Source: a virus | Virus record (IMG/VR): IMGVR_UViG_3300009008_000162 | Span: 1-31,411 of that record | DNA length: 31,411 nucleotides | Direction: 5' to 3' (one strand) | Part shown: positions 15,535 to 23,084 of the stretch, one piece after another | Numbering within the stretch: position 1 is the stretch's first letter | Layout of the letters: every line of letters starts with the position of its first letter | Made by a program: the position numbers and the translations under genes | The notes under the pieces: generated by a model | What the model was told of the DNA's origin: nothing | What the model saw: only the letters and a program-made list of their open reading frames with translations | Databases searched by the model: none

Positions 15535-17130
15535 ATGCCGCCAACGAATAAGCAAAAACAAGTAAATGAAATTGTAAAGTGTGGAAAAGACCCTGCATAC
15601 TTTATTAATCGCTACGTACAGATCCAGCACCCGATCCGTGGCCGTATACCTTTTCACACCTATTCTTTTCAAGACGATTGCTTAAAGCATTTTAACGACC
15701 ATCGTTTTAATATTGTTGTAAAGTCAAGACAACTTGGATTGTCAACGCTGACCGCAGCCTATGCTGTTTGGTTGGCTCTTTTTCGAAAAGATAAGACTGT
15801 TTTGGTCATTGCGACCAAGCTTGCTGTCGCTCAAAACTTTATCAAGAAAGTAAAAATTGCCCTATCTGCTATTCCAAAGTGGATGTGGATTACTGAAATA
15901 ACTGCAAAAAATACACAGGCGATTGAGTTTTCTAATGGGTCGATGATAAAAGCTGTTCCCACTTCTGACGATGCAGGTCGATCAGAAGCGTTGAGCCTAT
16001 TGATCGTAGACGAAGCCGCATTTATTAGGAATTTTGATGAGTTGTGGAAAGGTCTTTATCCCACACTATCCACAGGTGGGCGCGCCATTGTAGTAAGTAC
16101 CCCGAATGGTACAGGTGGACAGTACTATGAACTTTATCATCGAGCGGTATCTGGAGAGAATGAATTCAATCATATTAAGCTGCCATGGGACGTGCACCCA
16201 GAGAGAGATGATAGGTGGTTTGATAACGAAGCAAAGAACTTGAACAAACAGCAGATCGCTCAAGAGTTGCTTTGCGATTTCCAAGCATCTGGAGACACTT
16301 TCTTAACTCAAGAAGATATTGAGAAGCTATATATGAGGGTCAGGGCGCCACTTGAGAAGTGGGGCCCAGAAAACGGGGTATGGGTCTGGAAGTACGCGAA
16401 TCCCGATCACTCGTATATAATTTCAGCAGATGTGGCAAGGGGTGACGGTGCTGATTATTCTACTTTTTGTGTTATAGACACGATTGAGTCAGAAGTTGTT
16501 TGTGAATTTAAGGGAAAAATTCCACCCGACCAATTATCTGAGCTTCTAATAGAGGCCGGACGACGTTACGGCGAGGCTACGCTATGTCCAGAGAGTAACA
16601 CCTATGGATACGCTGTTTTAATGAAGCTGCGAGAGTCTGGTTACAGGAACATTTACTTTCGGAAAGAGAAAGAAAAGTTCGACGCACTTTTCGGGAATGG
16701 CTCTATTGGGAAGGCAGGGTTTTCTACTCAGGGCGGTTCCCGCGCTCAAATCCTTACAAAGTTAGAAGAAGTGATTAGGAATGACAAGATAAAGTTGTAT
16801 TCATCACGTCTTGTTAGCGAAATGAAAACCTTCGTCTGGAACAGGGGGAAAGCACAAGCACAACGCGGTACCAACGATGATCTCGTGATGGCATTGGCAA
16901 TAGGTGTTTGGCTTTACGATGCAGACAAGACAGTGTCTCAAACAACAGTTGATATTAACGCAGCAATGCTTGCAGGGTTTGCTTTGAATAGCACAGACGA
17001 TCGAGATTCTAAAGATATGAGCGAATTCAACCGTAAAGCCAGCCTATTTACATCCAGAGGATGGCCCATGTTGATGGATCCAGATCATCCTGCTTTATCT
17101 GGGTCTGCAGATTTTAAGTGGTTACTATAG
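15535..17130 (+). CDS. 17: Terminase large subunit, DNA packaging ATPase/nuclease (gp17)
   Basis: This is a 531-residue protein (T4 gp17 has 610). The ATPase domain has a Walker A of the displaced-lysine kind, K63-SRQLGLST-71, in place of a standard GK[ST], and Walker B LLIV followed by D159-E160. A coupling-type motif VVSTPNGTGG follows. The C-terminal RNase H-like nuclease has D299 (IISADVARGDGADYS), E353 (LCPESNTYG) and D448/D449 (TNDDLVMALA), matching the D-E-D triad of T4 gp17. It docks on the portal, moves DNA into the prohead and cuts the concatemer. The ATG at 15535 has little ribosome binding site, so translation may depend on the preceding gene 7 bases away. The portal gene follows. 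Confidence 0.93.
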   Translation: MPPTNKQKQVNEIVKCGKDPAYFINRYVQIQHPIRGRIPFHTYSFQDDCLKHFNDHRFNIVVKSRQLGLSTLTAAYAVWLALFRKDKTVLVIATKLAVAQNFIKKVKIALSAIPKWMWITEITAKNTQAIEFSNGSMIKAVPTSDDAGRSEALSLLIVDEAAFIRNFDELWKGLYPTLSTGGRAIVVSTPNGTGGQYYELYHRAVSGENEFNHIKLPWDVHPERDDRWFDNEAKNLNKQQIAQELLCDFQASGDTFLTQEDIEKLYMRVRAPLEKWGPENGVWVWKYANPDHSYIISADVARGDGADYSTFCVIDTIESEVVCEFKGKIPPDQLSELLIEAGRRYGEATLCPESNTYGYAVLMKLRESGYRNIYFRKEKEKFDALFGNGSIGKAGFSTQGGSRAQILTKLEEVIRNDKIKLYSSRLVSEMKTFVWNRGKAQAQRGTNDDLVMALAIGVWLYDADKTVSQTTVDINAAMLAGFALNSTDDRDSKDMSEFNRKASLFTSRGWPMLMDPDHPALSGSADFKWLL

Positions 17131-17157
17131 CGTTTATTATATGGTTGAGGTTATTCA

Positions 17158-19128
17158 ATGGCAGATAAAGGAAATATATTTCAGCGTTTAACGCAACTCT
17201 TCAGGTCTGGGCCCGTAGTAAAAAGAAGAGTAAGATCAAACGCACCCGGTATGTCTTCATCGGCAGCACAGCTTTTTAAGCGTGCCCATAACGACGTATA
17301 CAACACAACGTTAAGCGCGTACGGATCATTTGACCGTATGTCACGTTATTCAGATTTTAGTGAGATGGAGGCTACACCTGAGATCGCCTCAGCACTAGAC
17401 ATTTATTCGGAAGAAACAGTCAGCCCAGATGAGCATGGGAGAGTACTCCATATTTTCTGCGAAGATGAGATAAAAAAAGAGTTGTTAGAAACCCTTTTCT
17501 ACGATACGTTAAATCTTGAATTTAACTTGGTAATGTGGGTGAGGAATCTTTGCAAATATGGGGACTTCTTTTTGTTCAATGACATCGATCCGCAATTTGG
17601 CGTCGTGAATGCATACCCAATTCCTATTTCTGAAATGGAGAGAGAAGAGGGCTTTGATCCTGAGAATCCCGGTGCAGTTCGATTTAGGTGGCTCACTCAA
17701 GGAAATTCAGTTTTAGAAAATTGGCAGGTAGCGCATTTTCGGCTTTTAGGTAATGATGCATTTCTGCCGTACGGTTCTTCGGTTCTTGAATCTGCTAGAA
17801 GAATATGGCGCCAATTAATATTAATTGAAGATGCGATGCTCGTGTATCGTGTTATTAGAGCCCCCGAACGGCGCGTTTTCTATATTGACGTTGGTAATGT
17901 TCCACCTGAAGATGTCACGAATTATCTTGAGCAAGCAACATCAACACTTAAGCGATCTCAAGTTGTTGATAGAGACTCTGGCAAAGTGGACTTACGCTAC
18001 AACCCGCTATCAGTTGACGAAGATTATTTCATCCCAGTCCGCGGTGGGGATAGCGGTACCAAGATCGACACCCTGGCTGGAGGACAGAACACTGCTGCGA
18101 TTGAAGATGTTGAGTATATCCAGAAGAAGCTTTTTGCTGCGCTAAAGATTCCCCGAGCTTATTTGGGATATGACGAAGATATCGGTGCAAAAGCCACCTT
18201 GGCTCAAGAGGATATTCGCTTTAGCAGAACAATTCAGCGTATCCAAAAGACAGTAATCGCAGAGCTTAACAAGATTGCGATGATTCACTTGTTCGTGCAT
18301 GGTTATGACGGTGAAGATCTTATTGATTTTGACTTGAAGCTTTCGAACCCTTCTTCTGTTGCACAGATGCAAAAGCTGGAATTGATATCACAACGATTCG
18401 ATATCGCTGGGAAGGTTCCAGAAGGTATGCTAGATAGACGATGGGTACAGAAGAATGTACTCGGCTTGACTGACAAGATGATTGAAGAAATTCATGAAGG
18501 CAAGATGAAGGACAAAATCGAGGATGCTGAAGTCGAGGGAGCCGGCGCAGAAGAAGGCGGCGGTGAAGAAGGTGGTGGTGGCGACGAGGGCGGCGGCGGA
18601 TTATTCTCGGCTGACGTCCCGTCTGGTGAAAAGCTTTTAGTTGCGGTACCAGGAGATAAGGTAAAAGTTTCAGACCCCAGTTATGATAGAATGTCTGATG
18701 AAGAAGACGAAGATGAAGTAGACCTTGCCGCTCTTTCAATTGACGATCCCGACGCCCCCTTAAAAGCGCAGGCAGCAGTTAAGAAATATAAGAATAAATC
18801 TAGCTCTAGAGGACCCCTAACAACGCACATGCCAGACTTTAAATCAATGGTCACACATTCTAGGTCACAAGACTCTATGCGAAAGCCATTCGGTACCGAT
18901 CATTTACGGCGTGCTTTTGAGGGGACAGAATCCTTTGAAGAAGATACCTATAATAGAGGGGCTAGTCATGTCCGACCAGCCGTGACTCCAGAGCTAAGGG
19001 GGGCATTTGCATCCTTAGCCTCTATATTAAATCCTGAAGGCGGAGTGCTTCTATCAGAAGCATTAGAAAATGAGGGAGAACAAATCGAACTCGATGAATA
19101 CGATGCCGGAGAAATAGATGAAAGTTAA
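17158..19128 (+). CDS. 20: Portal protein (gp20) with Gly/Glu-rich linker and long C-terminal extension
   Basis: This is a 656-residue protein (T4 gp20 has 524). The N-terminal pattern (YSDFSEMEATPEIASALDIY, then EET) and the motif EYIQKKLFAALKIPRAYLGY near residues 320-340, followed by a long helix (LAQEDIRFSRTIQRIQKTV), are typical of T4-type portals. The dodecameric portal forms the DNA entry vertex, nucleates prohead assembly and binds gp17. Residues about 455-485 are an almost pure Gly/Glu repeat, followed by about 170 acidic then basic residues that T4 gp20 does not have. The tail could be disordered, cut by the prohead protease, or face the head interior. A GAGG-type ribosome binding site precedes the ATG. 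Overlap with the next gene is 11 bases. Confidence 0.92.
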   Translation: MADKGNIFQRLTQLFRSGPVVKRRVRSNAPGMSSSAAQLFKRAHNDVYNTTLSAYGSFDRMSRYSDFSEMEATPEIASALDIYSEETVSPDEHGRVLHIFCEDEIKKELLETLFYDTLNLEFNLVMWVRNLCKYGDFFLFNDIDPQFGVVNAYPIPISEMEREEGFDPENPGAVRFRWLTQGNSVLENWQVAHFRLLGNDAFLPYGSSVLESARRIWRQLILIEDAMLVYRVIRAPERRVFYIDVGNVPPEDVTNYLEQATSTLKRSQVVDRDSGKVDLRYNPLSVDEDYFIPVRGGDSGTKIDTLAGGQNTAAIEDVEYIQKKLFAALKIPRAYLGYDEDIGAKATLAQEDIRFSRTIQRIQKTVIAELNKIAMIHLFVHGYDGEDLIDFDLKLSNPSSVAQMQKLELISQRFDIAGKVPEGMLDRRWVQKNVLGLTDKMIEEIHEGKMKDKIEDAEVEGAGAEEGGGEEGGGGDEGGGGLFSADVPSGEKLLVAVPGDKVKVSDPSYDRMSDEEDEDEVDLAALSIDDPDAPLKAQAAVKKYKNKSSSRGPLTTHMPDFKSMVTHSRSQDSMRKPFGTDHLRRAFEGTESFEEDTYNRGASHVRPAVTPELRGAFASLASILNPEGGVLLSEALENEGEQIELDEYDAGEIDES

Positions 19129-19957
19129 ACACAATAAAAAAAGAAACGTTGGTGTAGTTTTTGCTCAATTATCTGAATACGTTTCTGCTGCTCTTGTTGA
19201 GGGCGATAACGAAAAAGCAACAACGGCTTTGGGGATAATCAAGCGTCATTACGCTCCTGGCTCTGAAGTATATAGAGAGTTCCGATTGTTCAGGGCGCTA
19301 ATGGTGACTGAGGTTCCGTCTCCCGCTTTAGCTGCCAGTGTAATTTCTGAAGCAAAAGATGCTAGTAAGAAATTTGACGAGAAAAAATTGACACAAGAAA
19401 AGTCAAGCTTGATCAAAGACATTAACTACACCCTAAAAGAAGATTTTTATTCTAGAAGAGTTGCTGACTATAAAATGTACGCTACTGTCCAGTCACTTTT
19501 AGAATATTGGAGACAGGAGAATAGAGATCCTGCTCTTTTAATAAAATTTGAAAAGAAGCTTCATGAACATTTGATGAGCGAAAAAAGCTCGCCGCAATTG
19601 CAAACGCTAAAGACTCCCTCAGTTGATAGATTAGTTCTAAAGATCATGAGAGAGAAAGTGGAAGAAAAATATGGCAGAGTTTTGACGACAGAACAATCTG
19701 ATCTTTTACGAGATTATGTGATGTTGGCAGAGAAGTCGCCTGATAGACTTATCGAAAAATTAGAAGATGTAAAAACCACAACGCTTCGTAAGCTCTCTGT
19801 GTTTTCAACAGCATGTGAAAATCCAGTCCTCAGTAAGAATATTACTGAAGTATCCAATAAAATTCACTCGCTACGTCTTGATAGTCCTGATGACTCTTTA
19901 GTTTCGCAATACTTAACAGTGATGAAACTTGCGCAAGAAATAGGGGAAAGTAAATAA
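19118..19957 (+). CDS. Alpha-helical hypothetical protein between portal and prohead protease
   Basis: This is a 279-residue protein overlapping the portal gene by 11 bases, with GGAGA 7 bases before the ATG. It appears almost entirely alpha-helical and charged, rich in Lys, Glu and Leu, with no signal peptide, membrane segment, cysteine cluster or catalytic motif. In T4 the interval between genes 20 and 21 holds small prohead core proteins (gp67, gp68). This protein sits in the equivalent place but is twice as long, and I see no clear similarity. A core, chaperone or portal-associated assembly role is plausible by position only. Confidence 0.65.
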   Translation: MKVKHNKKRNVGVVFAQLSEYVSAALVEGDNEKATTALGIIKRHYAPGSEVYREFRLFRALMVTEVPSPALAASVISEAKDASKKFDEKKLTQEKSSLIKDINYTLKEDFYSRRVADYKMYATVQSLLEYWRQENRDPALLIKFEKKLHEHLMSEKSSPQLQTLKTPSVDRLVLKIMREKVEEKYGRVLTTEQSDLLRDYVMLAEKSPDRLIEKLEDVKTTTLRKLSVFSTACENPVLSKNITEVSNKIHSLRLDSPDDSLVSQYLTVMKLAQEIGESK

Positions 19958-19958
19958 C

Positions 19959-20579
19959 ATGTCTGAATTAAAGCTTTTGACAGAATGGACACCTTTCGAA
20001 TACACGAAAGAGCTTGTTGAACAATCTAAGATTGAGAATGATGGACGCATTGTAATGAAGGGTGTGTTGCAGAAGGCAGACACCCTAAACCAGAACGGTC
20101 GTGTTTATCCTCGAGCTATTTTGGATCGAGAAGTTAGAAATTACCAAAAATTTATTGCTGAAAATAGAGCTCTGGGAGAGTGCGACCATCCTGATAGTTC
20201 AGTGGTCGAGCTTAAGAACGCTTCTCATATAGTTCGTGAAGCCTACATGGACGGTGACGTTTGTTACGGTACCGTTGAGCTTTTGGACACTCCATCTGGT
20301 AAAATACTTCAGAGCTTAGTTGAATCCGGTGTAACGCTTGGTATTTCATCAAGAGGAGTTGGTTCCACAAAGCGTAGCGGCGATTATGACGCAGTCCAAG
20401 ATGACTTCCAACTTATTTGTTGGGATTTTGTATCCGAACCCTCCACCCCTGGTGCATTTATGATGCGTGAAGGTCGTGTTGTGAGAGAAGACGAGTTGAA
20501 TAACTTTTTTAATAAATCAGATAGAATCCATAGATTGTTTAATGAGATCTTAGATTGGGAGGATTCAGATGAGCAGTAA
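19959..20579 (+). CDS. 21: Prohead maturation protease (gp21)
   Basis: This is a 206-residue serine protease of the T4 gp21 type (T4: 212 residues). The catalytic histidine lies in ECDHP (H77) and the serine in LGISSRG (S130/S131), the arrangement seen in prohead proteases with the herpesvirus-assemblin-like fold. The N-terminal segment with GRVYPRAIL is also typical of the family. The enzyme is built into the prohead, cuts scaffold, capsid and core proteins after (L/I)xE sites, and then destroys itself. It overlaps the next gene by 11 bases, within which lies that gene's ATG. Confidence 0.93.
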   Translation: MSELKLLTEWTPFEYTKELVEQSKIENDGRIVMKGVLQKADTLNQNGRVYPRAILDREVRNYQKFIAENRALGECDHPDSSVVELKNASHIVREAYMDGDVCYGTVELLDTPSGKILQSLVESGVTLGISSRGVGSTKRSGDYDAVQDDFQLICWDFVSEPSTPGAFMMREGRVVREDELNNFFNKSDRIHRLFNEILDWEDSDEQ

Positions 20580-21153
20580 ATATCCAGGCCCAGGCTTTAA
20601 CGCTGTGGGTGAATATCAGCGAAGCGGTATTCCCTTTGTAACATCTTCACATGGCGCAGAGGTGGTTGCCACAGCGGTGACGCAAATTAGGTTCCCTCGT
20701 GTGACACGGTGGTTTCAAATTGTAACAAGCGCATCATCTGATACCAACGCTCATCTTCGGATCGGATTCACTGCAAACGGTGTGAAGGGAATGGGCGTGA
20801 TAACAGGGTCTATTCAAACTGGTGATTTTTTCCAAGCTGGTAATAACACTAGTAAGCCCCAGCAGCCGGTGTATGTAGATGTTTCTCCAGCGCCGGGCGC
20901 TTGGCAAAAGTCTCAGTACCGGGGCGCGGAAGAAGTAACTTCACACGGCATGAAGAATTATTTTGTCATTCCTGCATCTTCAGCGACTGATAAAGTTGGG
21001 ACAAACACTCATAGGTTTGAGTTGGCTTGTACAGATCTCTTTCTTATGGCAGAGAATGGAAGTACTGGTTTCACTCTTATTGCTGGACTAACAAACATTC
21101 AGCGTAATCAACTTGACCTTACAGGTTCAGCGGGCTTCGACGGAGTAGGCTAA
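20569..21153 (+). CDS. Beta-rich putative head structural protein
   Basis: This is a 194-residue protein with a strong GGGAGGA ribosome binding site inside the end of gene 21. It is rich in Gly, Ser, Thr and aromatic residues and shows alternating strands (TRWFQIVTSAS, HLRIGFTANGV, TGFTLIAGLT), suggesting a compact beta-sandwich. There is no signal peptide or enzymatic motif. Being translationally linked to the protease and upstream of the scaffold, it is likely a capsid-associated or vertex/decoration component. I do not recognise a named family. Confidence 0.65.
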   Translation: MSSKYPGPGFNAVGEYQRSGIPFVTSSHGAEVVATAVTQIRFPRVTRWFQIVTSASSDTNAHLRIGFTANGVKGMGVITGSIQTGDFFQAGNNTSKPQQPVYVDVSPAPGAWQKSQYRGAEEVTSHGMKNYFVIPASSATDKVGTNTHRFELACTDLFLMAENGSTGFTLIAGLTNIQRNQLDLTGSAGFDGVG

Positions 21154-21593
21154 TGGCTAAAGTTTCTAAAGAGTTATTAAAAGAATTAGTCAAAGAGTGC
21201 TTATTCGAAATTTTGCTAGAATCGACCGGTGATGCCGGGATGAACTTAATGGAAAATAAGGTTCCGCCAAAAAGAAGACCAAAAAAGAACACAAACCGTA
21301 GTCTGCGTCCAGCGCTAGACAATATAGCATATGGTAGTGATAAACGAAAGAATACCACCCGGTCTTCCACCCCGCTTGACGTTTCATCTATAACGTCAGA
21401 CCCGGTGATGGCTGCGATATTTCAAGATACAGCTGCTACAACTCTAAAAGAGCAGGCTGCTGCTGAGAGAGGTCGGCCAGTCGGAAATGACGCTATTTCA
21501 CAAGCCGTGTCTGATAGCGATCCTACCCAGTTGTTTGGGGAGGCGGCGCAGAATTGGGCAACATTAGCCTTTAGCGAGAAAGCGAAAAGTTAG
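21153..21593 (+). CDS. Putative prohead core or internal head protein
   Basis: This is a 146-residue protein whose ATG overlaps the previous stop (TAATG). An amphipathic N-terminal helix (SKELLKELVKECLFEILLES) contains LLE-S, fitting the (L/I)xE cleavage rule of gp21 proteases. A basic stretch follows (KVPPKRRPKKNTNR), and the rest is polar and probably loosely folded. This layout, a short N-terminal targeting helix with a cleavage site then a basic body, resembles T4 internal and core proteins that are packed into the head and cleaved. The N-terminus is similar in style to that of the next gene. Role is inferred. Confidence 0.55.
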   Translation: MAKVSKELLKELVKECLFEILLESTGDAGMNLMENKVPPKRRPKKNTNRSLRPALDNIAYGSDKRKNTTRSSTPLDVSSITSDPVMAAIFQDTAATTLKEQAAAERGRPVGNDAISQAVSDSDPTQLFGEAAQNWATLAFSEKAKS

Positions 21594-21644
21594 ACAAAAA
21601 TACTCGCAACGACATACATAATAATAAGCTTTGGAGGATTAAAC

Positions 21645-21917
21645 ATGGCGAAGCATATCAAACTTACACCGGCCCTTTTACGAAAGCTGGTTTTAGAAGA
21701 AAAAAGAAAAATCACTGAAACACTCGAGCAAGAGGAAGAAGCTGTTGATAAGGTTAAAGCTGAAGAAGTACCTGCCGATGATCTTGCCGACTCGATTGAA
21801 AAAGATATAGACTGGATTAAAGCGCTAAAGATTCAAGAAAGCGTTTTGACTAGAAAAATGAAGAAAGTTAAAGAAGCCAAAAGGCGTCTTAAGACTCGAC
21901 TACACAAGAAGCTTTAA
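21645..21917 (+). CDS. Small charged helical protein, possible prohead core component
   Basis: This is a 90-residue protein with a strong GGAGGA ribosome binding site 7 bases before the ATG. It is nearly all helix: an N-terminal KLTPALLRKLVLEEKRK segment that parallels the start of the previous protein, a central acidic part, and a very basic C-terminus (KMKKVKEAKRRLKTRLHKKL). Small, highly charged helical proteins in this position (T4 gp67 and gp68) are prohead core proteins. LEE near residue 20 fits the cleavage rule (L/I)xE. Homology to those T4 proteins is not evident. Confidence 0.6.
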   Translation: MAKHIKLTPALLRKLVLEEKRKITETLEQEEEAVDKVKAEEVPADDLADSIEKDIDWIKALKIQESVLTRKMKKVKEAKRRLKTRLHKKL

Positions 21918-21941
21918 TTTTAATAAGGGAGGCTCAAATCA

Positions 21942-22424
21942 ATGCCAACGCACACACAGACAATCGTTGAAGCAAATTCAACAACAAAAGCCATGGGGAC
22001 GGCTTCCACTGAAACAATTGTTGCAACTTTTCCTGCATCACCCATCTATACAGAAGAGTTGACAGACGACGAAAGAAAAGCACAATTTCAAGAGTTGGTT
22101 CTTGATGGCGTCGTAAATGATGGCGGTCACACATTTGGTGAATTTAGTCGTGATTACTCCGACGCTCCAAATATGGCTGACGTTGAAACTGGTGGTGGCG
22201 GTTTACCTGCTAGTCCATATGTTCCGAATCCTGTCTCACCCGGTCCGGGTAGTATGAACCCAACAGATCAAGCTGATCCTCCATCTGGTTTCGGTGAATC
22301 ACCCAATGAGCAATGGGGTGAAGGTGTCGGTTCCCAGCTCAGCCCGAATGATTCTTCTGCCGCACAGTCTGCTGGTACATTAGGAGATTACGTCTTTGGT
22401 GCTGCGTGGGGTAGCGGCACTTAA
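21942..22424 (+). CDS. Hypothetical head-region protein, Pro/Gly/Ser-rich
   Basis: This is a 160-residue protein with a GGGAGG ribosome binding site before the ATG. The N-terminus holds TIVE-A within the first 11 residues, a good match to the (I/L)xE prohead protease site. The C-terminal half is poor in hydrophobic residues and rich in Pro, Gly, Ser and Asn, so probably disordered. No domain is recognised. It overlaps the next gene by one base (TAATG). Its place between protease and scaffold suggests a head role. Confidence 0.55.
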   Translation: MPTHTQTIVEANSTTKAMGTASTETIVATFPASPIYTEELTDDERKAQFQELVLDGVVNDGGHTFGEFSRDYSDAPNMADVETGGGGLPASPYVPNPVSPGPGSMNPTDQADPPSGFGESPNEQWGEGVGSQLSPNDSSAAQSAGTLGDYVFGAAWGSGT

Positions 22425-23014
22425 TGCGCGATTTTCCCGACGATCCTCTTAGCTTTGGACTTCGTCGGGGAGCAGGAGCGTATAAAGATACCAGAGATGA
22501 TTTAGGTTACGGTAGAAACAGCAATCATTTTCATAAGCCTCGCTCAAAAGGCGAGGCTTTTCCTTACGCGAATGTTAAGAATGAAGAAGTTATTGAAGAT
22601 GAAGAAGTAATGAGTGATGAAGATTTGCAAAAGTTCATTAATAAAATTGCTACTCCCTATAAGAGTTCGGATTCTTTGATTAAGCGTTCTAGAGACAGCA
22701 TGTACAAAGCGGGAGGAAACAAGCCGGTCGGTCCTTCGCTGGGAGAGCAAGCAGGAAAAGGTTTGGCCCCATTTCCAGCGATGTATAAAAAAAGAATTCA
22801 AGTGGGAGGGGGAGTTAATTCTCCCATGGCCATTGACCCAGGCCAATATCCCAGGACGGGAACAAAAAGGGGATGGTCCCTTGCGCCCGAAGAGCCGGCA
22901 TTAGATGCTGCGAATATAACATATTCTGAGTATGAGTCTGGCGAAGACCCTAATTTAATAAAGCTAAGAAAAGTGATAAGATACATTCTCGATCAGGAAA
23001 ATGAGGCTGAATAA
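22424..23014 (+). CDS. Hypothetical protein containing a terminator-like hairpin in its coding region
   Basis: This is a 196-residue protein whose ATG overlaps the previous stop (TAATG) and has only a weak ribosome binding site, suggesting coupled translation. The sequence is polar: an Arg/Asp/Gly-rich start, an acidic patch (KNEEVIEDEEVMSDEDL), then a Gly/Pro/Lys-rich middle and a C-terminal helix (LIKLRKVIRYILDQENEAE). A perfect 9-bp hairpin followed by a short T run lies at codons 38-46. An ATG at 22610 just after the acidic patch could allow a shorter product, though no strong ribosome binding site precedes it. No family is recognised. Confidence 0.6.
   Translation: MRDFPDDPLSFGLRRGAGAYKDTRDDLGYGRNSNHFHKPRSKGEAFPYANVKNEEVIEDEEVMSDEDLQKFINKIATPYKSSDSLIKRSRDSMYKAGGNKPVGPSLGEQAGKGLAPFPAMYKKRIQVGGGVNSPMAIDPGQYPRTGTKRGWSLAPEEPALDAANITYSEYESGEDPNLIKLRKVIRYILDQENEAE
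22535..22561 (+). terminator. Terminator-like hairpin inside a coding region
   Basis: The arms AAGCCTCGC (22535-22543) and GCGAGGCTT (22551-22559) pair perfectly over 9 bp with a 7-base loop, and the 3' side runs into TTTT before CC. The shape is that of a Rho-independent terminator with a short T run. It lies within the 22424-23014 gene, upstream of scaffold and capsid genes, so it could reduce read-through or mark an RNA processing site. Function is unproven. Confidence 0.45.
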
Positions 23015-23084
23015 AGAAACTCACAAGAATTCTTTGGCGTTTAGTGCATATTTAAGTTGTGTGTGCTAAGAGGATTAACATAAT

